Source of the DNA: Amblyornis subalaris
Lineage: Eukaryota; Chordata; Aves; Passeriformes; Ptilonorhynchidae
Direction: 5' to 3'
DNA length: 64,000 nucleotides
Assembly: GCA_018881555.1 (NCBI GenBank)
Contig: JACAXG010000069.1
Span: forward strand, 3,767,403-3,831,402
Each line of letters begins with the position of its first letter. The first letter of the stretch is position 1. Below the pieces are notes generated by a model. It made no database searches and was not told the DNA's origin. It was given only the letters and a program-made list of their open reading frames with translations. The position numbers and the translations under genes were made by a program. Positions 12,384-23,000 of this stretch are shown here, piece by piece.

Positions 12384-12745
12384 TGAAATATGATGGATCT
12401 GGTTTTAAGCCCACCCAGTACAAGAGAGATAAGGACAAAAAGGAGAGAGCCCAGCAAAGGAAGGTCCACAGATGTGGCCAGGGGCTGGAGCAAATGGCAT
12501 TCAAAGGGGAGGCTGAGGTAGATGGGCTGCTTTGGCCTGGAAAAGGGAAGGCTCAGGCATGGAGAAAACTAATTTCAGACTTCCACAGTCTAGAGGGTGG
12601 TTGTAGAGGGGAGGGAGACTGATTCTTCCCGGGATAGCCCAATGAAAGGTCAAAAGGCAGCAATAATATGGACCAAGGGATAACTTGTTGGACAAAAGGG
12701 GGAAGTTCTTCCCAGGAGGATGTCCAGCACTTGCATGGTGGTGCA
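12384..12745 (+). mobile_element. CR1-derived fragment, plus-strand arm of an inverted pair
   Basis: The segment corresponds to the end of CR1 ORF2 and the start of the 3' region: a frame reads PTQYKRDKDKKERAQQRK (the CR1 QYKRDM-LERVQRR stretch), followed by the GLEQ and EAEVDGLLW segment. It lacks the CR1 3' terminus. A copy at 19519-19850 on the opposite strand matches 12384-12712 with about nine substitutions and one 3-bp indel. Both share many changes away from CR1, so they were duplicated from each other or belong to one narrow subfamily. An 82-codon frame over this arm is not a gene. Confidence 0.7.
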
Positions 12746-14374
12746 TGAGGGCTGAGAGATTTTTAAAGTTTTGAATTTCTGAACTCATTGGGAAATCCAG
12801 TAAGGTTAGAAATGCCTGTAACTTCTGATTTCAGATTCACATCATTCATTATTTTTTATCAATGTACTGTAACTCCTCTTCCAAATCATGTTTTGAAAGA
12901 CAAGACTACTCTGAAGCTTAGACTTTAAAAATGTTCCACATTAATTTCCTAGTCTTAAAACTATAGTCGTTTTTTCTCTATGTAGATATAAAAACCTGGG
13001 ATCAATGACCTTAATTATCAGAAAAAATTTTATCTGCTTATAGATCTGAACCCTGTGGGTCACTTTCATCATTATTTCATGCTATTTTTGGGATGTTTTA
13101 TTTTCAAGCTATTTTAGATTGAAAAGTTTCAGTTTTGCTCTAATCAGCAATTACCTTTAGAAGAGAATTACATACCATTAGTCTAGAAAAGAACTTTCAT
13201 GGGTAACTACTGAATTGGTAGTTACCATTTCTTTCATCTCACTGAATAGTGCAAGAGTCAGGATCATTAAATTAAACATTAGACATTTTCGCTAAGGTTC
13301 AGGTATTATCACGGTATAATCACCTCTATCAGCTACTTATGACTCTTGACCAGACTAGTGAAAAATAATGTAAACAGCACACTGTAGTAGCTAGCAGTAA
13401 TCTGTGTCTATCACATCTCTGAACCAACAGTTATTCAGATGGGCTGAAGTCTGTCTGGCAATCATTCATGACAGTTTCAGTGTTACAGACCAGAGGTATG
13501 ATTGTGTCCACATACTTCACATTAAGATATTACTGCTTTAATAGGTCTCTGTTCCATGACATGTTAACTATTTTAACTGCCATTTTCCTTTACCCATTTA
13601 ATATTTTTCTGACATTCTCCTACATTCCTTATTCTCAGAAAATCAGATACATGGCAACAAGATATTGAAGTTTTGTCCTTATTAACATCTACAATCACCT
13701 CAGTTTTATTTGTGACTAGATGCTTCAGTTACTGGCTCTGTCAAAACTTTTTACTCTAATTGATATCTAATTGTTTGCCCTTCTACACAATCAGATTTTA
13801 AAAAAAATTACTTGACTACAAGTATTTGTTAACAAAGCTGCAGTAAGTGTTCGTAAGACAACTAACTGCCAACTAGATTACATCAGATTTCCTTCTTTTT
13901 TTGTTAGCAAATGTCAGGTCTTGCAAACTTATATCTGTGATAATAACAGAATCGTATTTTTTGTGTGTTTAGAAAATCCTTTTATGGGTTAATAGGAATA
14001 GTTAAAAGAAGTAGTATGCTTTGAAGACTTTTTTCCTATGTTAAATTCTTATTTACCATCTCCAACCTTCTGCTGGTTTGTAACTCAGCTCACTTTTATT
14101 TCTTTTTTTAAATACAACATTATAAAATATTTGGACTGCAGATTAGTTAATGCATGTTCTATGAAATCAGAAAATTTTTTAGTAGTATTATAAGGAGGAG
14201 TACTTCTATTTCGTAGAATTTGCTCATAGTGGATAACTAAAGAAAAATATAATAATCAATCATCCTTTAGAACAGTGACATAGTCTGTGCACTTGCAAGA
14301 ATACCAAATAGAGGTCTGCTTGAGTAGAAAAGTTTACTAGCACTTAAAGTAATGAGGGTAAGAAAGATAAATTT
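12746..14374. other. AT-rich DNA, nothing recognised
   Basis: No repeat family or exon was recognised between the CR1-derived arm and the retroviral remnant. A 66-codon frame at 13468-13668 is hydrophobic, A/T-driven and probably chance. Confidence 0.55.
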
Positions 14375-15845
14375 TTAAAGGACCTTATTGTGGCAAGATA
14401 TTTGCACCCATGTGGAAAGCCTGGCTGTGAAGGTACATCACATAGATGCTCATGTACACGAGAGATGGGCCACTGAAAAATATTGAAATAACCAACAGAA
14501 ATTGAGTTGCCAGGTTCAAAGTGTCTCAGGTGGATCTGGATTGGCAACACAAGGGTAAATTATTTATAGGTTGGTGAGCCCATGACACCTCAGGCCATCG
14601 GGGAAGAGATGCAGCATATAGGTGGGCTCATGGCTGAGAGGTGGGTCATGGACGCTATTGCACATGTTACTCATGACTGCAAAACACACACTGCAGTTAA
14701 GCAAGTCAAGCAGTTAAAGCCTCTCAGGTATGGAGGGTGATGGGTGAAATGTAAATATGGGGATGCCTTGCAGATTGACCGTACCACACTCCCACAAACC
14801 CGCCAACACAAGCCCCATGTGCTGACAGTGGTGGAAGCCATAAAGCAACGGCTGGCTGGCTGGAAACATATCCCATGCCCTGTGCCACTGCCCAGAACAC
14901 TATCCTGGGTCATGGAAAGCACATCTTATAGTTCTCCAGAAAAAACTGAATCAGACAACAGGACTCATTTCTGAAACAACCTCATAGACCTTGCGGCCAA
15001 AGAACATGGCATTGAGCAGGTATTTCACATTCCCTATTGTGCACCAGCCTCCAGCAAAATCAAATAATGTAATGGACTGTTAAAAACTACACTGAGACAC
15101 AGTGGGAGGTGGGACCTTCAAACACTGGGACACACATCTAGTAAAAGCTGCCTGGTTAGTCAGCACTTGCGGATTTCAGTGAGCTGGCCTTGTCCAATCA
15201 AAACTTTTATATTCTGTAGTTAGGGACAAAGTTCCTATAGTGGACACAAAAAATGTTCTGAGAAAGTCACTCTGGGTTATTCCTGACTCAGGCAAAGGCA
15301 AATCCATTTATGGAACTGCTTTTACTCAAGGACATGGATACACTTCATGGCTAATGTGGAAGGATGGGGAAGTCCAATGTGTACCCCAAAGGGATTTGAT
15401 TTTGGGTAAGAATGACCAATGAATTAAATTGTATTCTGTCAATTGCACAAAAATACTGTATATTACCACTTCTCTTGGGGCTACAAGCACGCTTGTCTAC
15501 CACTACAGATATGGGGAACTGACACCTCACTCTTAGCCACCATATCAAGAGTATTACTGTAAAAATCACCCAGAGTAATAAAAAGGGAAATTTGGTGAAA
15601 CTGGGCAAGTACAGTGGTGATGGAATCAGAACTGGCTTCTGTATGGAATATTCTAACACCACACACAATCTTTCCTGAAAGACTACTAAGACAGATGGAG
15701 CCCAAAGTCATGGACTGAAGGAACTCAATGGACATTGTATAGGGCTGGCCCATAGACTTACAGAGTGCATTTTCATTGTAGTAGCTGGTATTACTACTGT
15801 GTTTTGGAGTTAGTATGAGAGTACTGTTGATAATACTGATGTTTC
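14375..15845 (+). pseudogene. Class III (ERV-L-like) pol remnant, mainly integrase
   Basis: Broken reading frames spell the end of a retroviral pol gene. Integrase joins viral DNA to host DNA using a D, D(35)E triad. The first aspartate is visible in LQIDRTTLP (GAC at 14777-14779) and the second in ESDNRTHF (GAC at 14954-14956). The glutamate position, 36 codons later at 15062-15064, is a lysine codon and is followed directly by TAA. A C-terminal integrase stretch (KSLWVIPDSGKGKSIYG ... DLILGKNDQ) lies in another frame at 15240-15422. A further 400 bp, also open only in pieces, lead to the LTR. Gag, protease and most RT are missing, and no 5' LTR was found. The element is dead. Class assignment is by resemblance. 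Confidence 0.8.
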
Positions 15846-15848
15846 AAT

Positions 15849-16312
15849 TGTTGCTAATTAATAATTACCCTAAATCAAGGATTTTTCAGTGTCCCATGCT
15901 CTGCCTGTGAGCAGATACACAAGAAGCTGGGAGTGAGCATGGCCAAGGAAGCTGACCTGAACTGGACAAAGGGATATTCCATACCACAGAACATCATGCC
16001 CAGGATGTAAACTTGGTAGAGCTAGCCAAGAGGGGCTGATCACTGCTGGTGGATGGGCTGGGCACCAGTCAGCAGGTGGTGAGACATTGTGTTGTGTGTC
16101 ACTTGTTCCTCTTGGGTTTTATTCCTCTCTCTCTATCTCCCTTTTCATTACTGCTAGTAGTATATACTAGTTTTTTACTAACCTGTTCTTTTCTCAACCC
16201 ACCAGTTTTGTATTTTTCTGATTCTCCTCCCCACCCTGCTGGAGTACAGGAAGAAGCGAGCTAGCAGCTCAAACAGGTGTGGTACTTAGTTCTGAGTGCT
16301 GGAGTTAAACCA
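15849..16312 (+). mobile_element. 3' LTR of the ERV-L-like element
   Basis: It directly follows the pol remnant, starts with TG (TGTTGCTAATTAATAATTAC) and ends with CA after GGAGTTAAAC. Internal landmarks resemble the common avian class III LTR: GGGATATTCCATACCACAGA near 15971, a T/C-rich stretch around 16108-16200, and ACTTAGTTCTGAGTGCTGG before the end. The terminal dinucleotides are as expected for an LTR. No target duplication can be tested because the 5' end of the provirus is missing. Confidence 0.78.
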
Positions 16313-19300
16313 TGAGAAGGTCCACCAAAAAAAGGCAATCTCGTACAGGCCTGTCCAGTAACAAAAAAATTATCCAGCCACATATTGAAAATAGGTTTAC
16401 AAAACACTAATTCATACTCCTATTGTTGCCTAACTGAAGAACATAACACAAAGGGTTTAAAAATTCTACTTTTCATATGCTTTTGAAATGTTTGGGTTTG
16501 TACTGCAATATTAAAAGAGAAGGTGAAAAAAATTCAAAACTTCTTAGGGCTTTTCAAAGACTTATTTTTCATGATTTCCCATCTTGAATTCTCAGATAAA
16601 GAGAGCAATAGAAGAATTAGCAGTCTACTGAAGCACTAATTCATTTGATTCTCAATATCAGTGAACTGAGTAGTGGTGCATTCACTCCCCATGGATTCTG
16701 CAGAAGAAGGCAGAAGGACCAATAAAAGGAGCAACACTTCTGAACATTTCAAGTAGTTTATTTTTCTCTGCCGGACTAAGAAAAACCTCCAGTCTCATTA
16801 CAGTCTAAGGCAGATGAAATTACGTAAATCAAATTAGCTATACTAGTCTACTGTTTCATTGATATTATACATACGCAAGAAAGACAGATTTAGCAGAATG
16901 TACAGAAATGCAATCTTCCCTCCATGGCTATTAGCACTACTTCAAGAAAACAAATAGTTTTGTTCCAATAAAGAACTCATCATTCTTAAATGCAGACAGC
17001 AGCCAGTAGTGGCTAATCAGACTCTAGATAGCATCAGGATTCCTCTAAAAGTACTTCACAGGTTGTTTCAACTTCACCTACACAATATTAACAGCAGTAT
17101 ACTACTCCTATTCCTTTACTAACAAATGTAGCAATTTTTCATTTATACACTTCTACAGTAAGTAATCCAGGGAAAGACACAATAGGCAGACTTGTAGTAT
17201 TCAGCATGCATATTCTGACGTCTACTGTGTAGTATTGTGTGTGCAGTCCTCCTTCTTGGGCATCCAAATATTGTTAATAAGGCTACATGCATACACATAC
17301 CCATGAAAAAAACAAATAAAATAACCATAAAAATTAGTTTTACAAATACATTAGCCACTAGAAGTAAAATTCCATTATCACTGAGTATGTATTGTCCTTA
17401 TTTTACGATTTGACTTTTTATGGACACCGGTGCTGCTGTTCAAGAGCATTGTGATACCATTCAGCATTTGAGAGCTCTGTTCTTCATATTTTTTTGCATT
17501 GTACTTGCCCCAAATATAGATGCTTTCAATTTGCAAGGAAACAAAGAAAACACAAAACAAAAATCAAACCACTCGCATAAAGTTTCCTATCATCACTTTT
17601 CACTCTGGGGAAAAAAGTAGCAGATCTCCATTGCTGCAGGAACCTGTAGAAAACCTGCTATTGTTTATACAGATTCAGGGCCATCATGTCCAAGGAAGGA
17701 AAACTGAAGTAGGTAGAATGATATAGTCCAAATAGGACCTGGATTAGTCTGCCTAGATGACAAATCTCCAAACAATTTATTATCTTCCAGGTTCTTTGTT
17801 TGTGAAGTAGAAGCAACATCATCTCAGCATAGTTATGAGTTCTGCTACACAAAAACTGTGCACTAGACACTAATCCACAAGAGTCAGTTCAGCTCAGTGT
17901 AGACACTTAAGCTCATTGGAAGGCGACACTGCAGCTCCGCCTTGACTGGATTCATGCTGCTGAACTGGAGCTGAAAGCCTCTGTATCCAATAGTCTTCCA
18001 AGAATATCAAGTGTTATTAGATCTGTCTTAGCAATTTCTAGTCACATAGAATGTGCTAGTAGAAAAAATAAATCGCCGAACATATCTGTGCAAATTATCT
18101 TTTTTAGCAGTGATAAGGAAGAGAAACTTTATTCCCTCATCTCCTCACTCTGTTCCAGGTATTAAGGGCTATATTGAACTGGCTTTCAGCACTAGACAGA
18201 AAAGCTTAAGTCCTTCAGGCTTCATCAAGCATGAAAACAGCATTCCAGCACAAGCATTACCATTTTGCTCTACCATTGAATAACATAAACCAATCTTGAA
18301 ATCCCTACAAAATGCTGCTTACAAATAGTTTGGGAAAATTGTTGAAGTACAACTTTTTTTTAAGGAAAGTTGCTTGTATAATTTAATTTATAAGATTGAA
18401 AAATTATTGCATTCTTTCTAATAGCATATATTGACAATCATTTCATATCTTGTCCTTGAGAGTTCAGTGTACATAAATAATACACACACACGTCACAGTT
18501 CGTTAAATGCTGTAATTATTTTTCTGTCATTTCTATCAAAAGCTCCTAGAACAAGAATTGCCATTTTTCGAGGTAGATTCAGCCCCGTATATAAGTTATG
18601 CAACAGTTGAGGAACAAGGTTATGTCATAGATGGGACCTCCAGGAAGAATTTGCCTGCATTAGGAGAATTTTTCCTGGGATATTTTGGGTCCACAGACTG
18701 GCTATCTCCCTTTTCCTTCTTACTCTTTGCTGTGACAGGGTCAATGGATCCACCTGTATCCTTCCCTCTAACACACTGCTAACAGGTTGAAACATTTTTG
18801 AACAAACATGTTGTTTGTGTCACTCTCTTCTAATATGAGGTTGGTTTTCTTCCGCTTTGTTTTAGAGAGCATAGCGATAACCTTCCTAGAACTGAATTGT
18901 GTTTTCTTTGTAAACATTCCTATCTAAAGTCCATTTGGCCCTGTTTTCCAGGTACTACCCCACATACTAAGACCTGGCTGCATCATCCCCCTGCTCAGCA
19001 CTGAGACAGTTGACCTGGAACAGCAGTTGAGATACTTCGGGAAGTTATCGTGCTGTGCTCACCATCTCTGTGTGCCCAGTGGCACTTCACCTTTCAAGTG
19101 CTGTCCCAAGCAATACCTACCACTTACTGGTGCCGGACAGGTAGGGTAGGAATTATCACAATTCTGAACAGAAAAGAAGGATACTCAGGTACAGCCTCCA
19201 ATATGAAATTCTGCATCGTAACTTCAGGTCACCTGAAGAGTACTAAGGGGTGAGACCGACACAGACACCATAGCCTCCTATCCGTAACCCCAGAAGCACT

Positions 19301-19374
19301 CTTTTCTTAAACAAACGAATAGTCAAACTTGTGATCCTTGTGAAAAAAAAAAAACATTGGAGAGCATCTCTATG
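16313..19374. other. Unassigned intergenic DNA
   Basis: About 3 kb between the ERV LTR and the minus-strand CR1-derived arm. Short frames near 17420, 18053 and 18558 show no domain. The stretch 18550-19260 is less AT-rich than its surroundings and may hide an old repeat I cannot name. Confidence 0.5.
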
Positions 19375-19850
19375 GGTTATCTATTATGACATCCTTGTCC
19401 CATCAGGGCTGGCTTCAAAGTTGGGTGTGTTTTTTTGGGTGGAATTGTGGCATACCCTCTGTGTGGATATCCTCCAGACTTTATGCACAGCTCTTACAAA
19501 TGCTGGACCACCCACACAGGAAGAACTTCCCCCTTTTGCCCAACAAGTTATCCCTTGGTCCAATTTATTATTGCTGCCTTTTGACCTTTCGTTGGGCTAT
19601 CCCGGGAAGAATCAGTCTCCCTCCCCTCTACAACCACCCTCTAGACTGTGGAAGTCTGAAATTAGTTTTCTCCATGCCTGAGCCTTCCCTTTTCCAGGCC
19701 AAAGCAGCCCATCTACCTCAGCCTCCCCTTTGAATGCCATTTGCTCCAGCCCCTGGCCACATCTGTGGCACTTCCTTTGCTGGACTCTCTCCTTTTTGTC
19801 CTTATCTCTCTTGTACTGGGTGGGCTTAAACCTGGATCTATCATATTTCA
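19375..19850 (-). mobile_element. CR1-derived fragment, minus-strand arm of an inverted pair
   Basis: Positions 19519-19850, reverse-complemented, match 12384-12712 at roughly 97% by eye. About 175 bp in the middle (12460-12630 in the other copy) are free of differences. The piece from 19375 to 19518 continues CR1-like 3' sequence only weakly and has no counterpart beside the 12.4-kb copy. No CR1 terminal repeats are present. Frames on both strands (for example 19331-19681 and 19612-19851) are repeat shadows. Confidence 0.68.
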
Positions 19851-19862
19851 AAACTCAGATAA

Positions 19863-20574
19863 AAGTTGAACATAATTTTCCATTCTTACCATACGTTTAT
19901 TCTAATGTCATAACCAGACACATTGCCACAATGTTAAAACCACCTTTTTAGATTTACTGTGACAGTAGATCAGCAGAAGTTGTAGCAGCAGCTCCAAACA
20001 TTGAAGCATTCTGATCTCAGTAATAGATGCAGGAAACCAAAATGTAGTGACCCTGACGTATTATATTGCCTTAAACGTAAACTCAAGGTATTATATTATC
20101 CGGGGCAGTAACTTTGAATTGCAATGGGTTAACAATGGTGTGGTGAATTTAGCATTATTCATTTCTTTGCATCTGCGCTTAAAGAAGCCAGTGACAATGC
20201 CCTATCTAAATGAATAGTCACAGATGTGACTAAAATATGAAAAAGAGGATTAGCTATTGGATAGATATTAAATAAGAAGCAAAAAACCCAGCCTGTAAAT
20301 AAAGAACTAAAGAAGTATCTTTGAAAAAAAACCAAGAGCTCTATATTGACTCACTTTCTAAAATTGTATTCAGGTCCAAATAAAACCAACATTTTAAGAG
20401 ATAAAACGTAGCACATTCATCAAAAGTGAAATTTTGACTGCAGTCCATAAAATGCCAAATTTCATTGCAGTATCTCTTTTCAAAGGGGTTTTAGTGCTTT
20501 TATTTGTCCTTACATTTCTTGATGTATCACCTAAACAACATCAGGGTAAAACTATTACTTTTTTGAGAAAAGAC
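19863..20574. other. AT-rich DNA, nothing recognised
   Basis: Short spacer between the inverted CR1-derived arm and a CR1 tail. No exon or repeat was identified. Confidence 0.55.
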
Positions 20575-20682
20575 TGGCACTTAGTACTATGGTCTAGTTG
20601 TCAAGGGGGTGATTGGCCAAAGGTTGGACTTGATGATCTTAGAGGTCTTTTCCAACCTAAATAATTTTGTTTGATTCTGTGA
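20575..20682 (+). mobile_element. CR1 3' tail, strongly 5'-truncated
   Basis: About 108 bp of CR1 3' UTR: CTATGGTCTAGTTG, then GGTTGGACTTGATGATCTTA and a TCTTTTCCAACC stretch, closing with TTGATTCTGTGA. Extreme 5' truncation is typical of CR1. A 76-codon frame that runs into it (20434-20664) is fortuitous. Confidence 0.9.
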
Positions 20683-21256
20683 AAGGGGTCCTCAAACTCT
20701 GGAACATAATCATAAAACCCATAATTCTTGTACATGTTTATATGTGTATCCTTTCCTCTTCTCATTTTTTACTCTTATTCATTGTGTTATGCTAAATTAC
20801 AAACTCTGCAAAACAGTGTTTGTCCATTTACGGTTGTTCTGCTACATAACTAGCACATATGTCAAATTAAGTACAGAATACGTAAAGAGGGGTTAATTGT
20901 ATTATAAATGTTTTTGCATACTAAACCTGTGTTGGTTTGTTTGTTTTTAAAGAACTCTAGTCTAACAATATGTCCTGGTTTGAAGGACAGGTGTCTGTCA
21001 AGAAAGGTGGGAAACCTTCCTTGGAGAGAGGATGACCCTCCTCCCTCCTCCGAATTACTGTACCTTTGCAATTACAGGGCTCTCAGGCAAAGATGTGGTA
21101 AAAAGAATAGCAGTTCTTTACTAGGATTATATATCTATATATATACAGATAGATGGATATATGGCAACAGTAAGAGAACAGATAAACCCAGCCACAGTCC
21201 TTTCTCTGTTGCTGGGCAATTCTCTGTTGCGGCAGAGAGGCTGCGGTGACTCCTCT

Positions 21257-21275
21257 GCGGCTGCAGGGGGCGCTG
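21257..21275 (+). promoter_or_regulatory. CTCF-like site inside the solo LTR
   Basis: The core CAGGGGGCGCTG (21264-21275) matches the strong part of the vertebrate CTCF motif, which reads C/A-A-G-G/A-G-G-G-C-G/A-C/G. The seven bases before it fit only partly (C at 21261 agrees, G at 21260 does not). CTCF anchors chromatin loops. Binding is inferred from sequence alone. Confidence 0.4.
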
Positions 21276-21486
21276 TGGCACGAGTGCGGCGACCTCTCCA
21301 CGTGGCAATGGCGGCTCTGGCGAGAAGGAAAGGGGGGAATCGCTCCTGGTGCGAACTCACGGGGCAGCAGCACGGCTCAGCACCAACCTCGGCAGCGGGC
21401 AGCGAGCAGCGCAGGCAGGCAGGGTTGACTGGGGAGCGATGGACCTCGGTACCACCCACCGAGGGGCCAGCAGAAGGTGGGAACAG

Positions 21487-21539
21487 CAGAGACGAGCAGA
21501 CTGCAGAGACGAGCAGACCCCAGGCAGAAACGAGCAGAC
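21487..21539. repeat. Three short repeats in the LTR
   Basis: The motif CAGARACGAGCAGA occurs at 21487, 21504 and 21525 with spacings of 17 and 21 bp. Short clustered repeats in LTRs often act as enhancer elements; that role is inferred here. Confidence 0.7.
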
Positions 21540-22090
21540 CCGCGTGGAGCAGAAACCCAGACTGGCAGCAAAGACAGCATAACTCTGTGCCCTGGAGGGA
21601 CCCTCATGGAGATGCCACAGTGTATCTGTGCTCTGGAGCAAGCAGGCGGAGACACTGCAGTGTAGTGGTGTTCCCGAAGCAAAACCAGCACTCACTGCAG
21701 ACACGACTGTTCTCCCTGAACGCCAAGCCCTGAAGGAAACAGCGAGCCCAGTCTCCACCGCCCTCTTGCCAAAGTCTCACAAAGTCCACCTTCACCTCTC
21801 ACGATGATAGGATCCAGCCTCTGGGGAAACAACCCCCTTGCCAGCGTCTCTAGCTCTTGTTTCTTTAACTGGGGAAGTTGTCCTGGCATCTGGGTTGGGC
21901 AAGTGATCCCTTTTGTCCTTAAGTATCGTCCATTCTGGGTGATCAGTGTGGAATGCGGGTAGATAGACAGCTTTCTTTGTTCTTAAGTATCGCTCATTAG
22001 TTCCTGGCCAGCCCCTCCCCACCTACACAGCCTCCCTGCTACATGGCGGAAAGAAAAGAAATTTTTGTTTGTTGAACCCATAACACAATA

Positions 22091-23000
22091 CTATCAAATA
22101 CTAATAATGGCATTGAGGAAAATCACTAGGTGTTGAAATTACTGAATCTGGCTGAACCACCGACTTTGCCAATGTGTATGGAAAATCACTAAAAAAGGTC
22201 ACTATGCACACCGCTGATTATTGGCTGAGTTGAAATCAGTTCCAATGAAGGACAAGCACCAGATTCTGACCTCAGAACAAACAAGGAAATGGCATTGACA
22301 TAAAACTGGGGAGTACAGAATCTGTTTCACTGAGTTTAGACAAGGCTTTGATAAAGGAGCAAAATAAACTACTTAACATTCACCATCAAACATGTAAGTA
22401 TCAAGAGTGGTCCAGAGTAGTACATATGCCATGCCTTTCTGCTGCTATGTTTAAGGTGAAAAACTGGTGATTGATATCACACAGCTTTCTCAAAGACCAT
22501 TACAATGTACAACAAATAGGAAAATATGACTCTGAGTTGCAAATTTTCCTGAATTAGAATACAATGCCTGAAGAATCAGATGGTAAACTGTAAGACTGCT
22601 GCACTTTGATTTATTCCACATTTTTCCTATTTTCAGCCTTTATCCTAAAACTGAAAGCAGTCCTGAAATAGATGCTGTAGCCAGAACAATAGTATTGCAG
22701 TGCAAAGCAGTGCAGTGGTCCAATGAGTATCAGATGCTCCTGTCAAGCAGGAAATGTGCAATTAGAGGAGCAACTGCCACACTGCCCTTTTTGCTCTTTC
22801 TAGCAAAATGAGAAAAAAGAGCATCATAATCTGCTATAACATGTCTTGGCATAGCACTGTTCATGACAACTTGAGGGGGAAAAAAGTGAAAAACAAACAA
22901 ACAAAAAAAAGAGTGTGCCTCACATAATAAATAAACTATGAAAAGGAAGTAAAATTATTAAAATAGAATGGATCACTGCCTGCATTTTTATGTCTGTCTT
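22091..23000. other. AT-rich DNA, nothing recognised
   Basis: Spacer between the solo LTR and the inverted CR1. No exon or repeat was recognised beyond A-rich runs around 22890. Confidence 0.55.

Larger units (their letters stand above)
20971..22085. mobile_element. Solo LTR of an avian endogenous retrovirus, 5-bp target duplication
   Basis: A 1,115-bp block starts TGTCCTGGTTTGAAGG and ends CCCATAACA, giving TG...CA termini. It is flanked by the direct repeat CAATA at 20966-20970 and 22086-22090. A 5-bp duplication fits class III (ERV-L) elements best. No internal retroviral genes are attached, so this is a solo LTR left by recombination between two LTRs. Its middle (21230-21560) is GC- and CpG-rich, unlike all other DNA in the window. 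Frames of up to 190 codons here are GC artefacts. Orientation is uncertain: an AGTAAA signal on the minus strand near 21120 hints that the element reads leftwards. Confidence 0.88.

Noticed and set aside
12374..12622. 82-codon frame with a near-identical partner at 19612-19851 (minus), at first sight two paralogous genes
   Set aside because: The DNA is CR1-derived and conserved equally outside the frame, so the shared protein sequence follows from DNA duplication.
21161..21733. 190-codon plus-strand frame, rich in Arg, Ala and Gly
   Set aside because: It lies wholly inside the GC-rich core of the solo LTR. Frames on all strands are open there because stop codons are rare in GC-rich DNA; no domain is visible.
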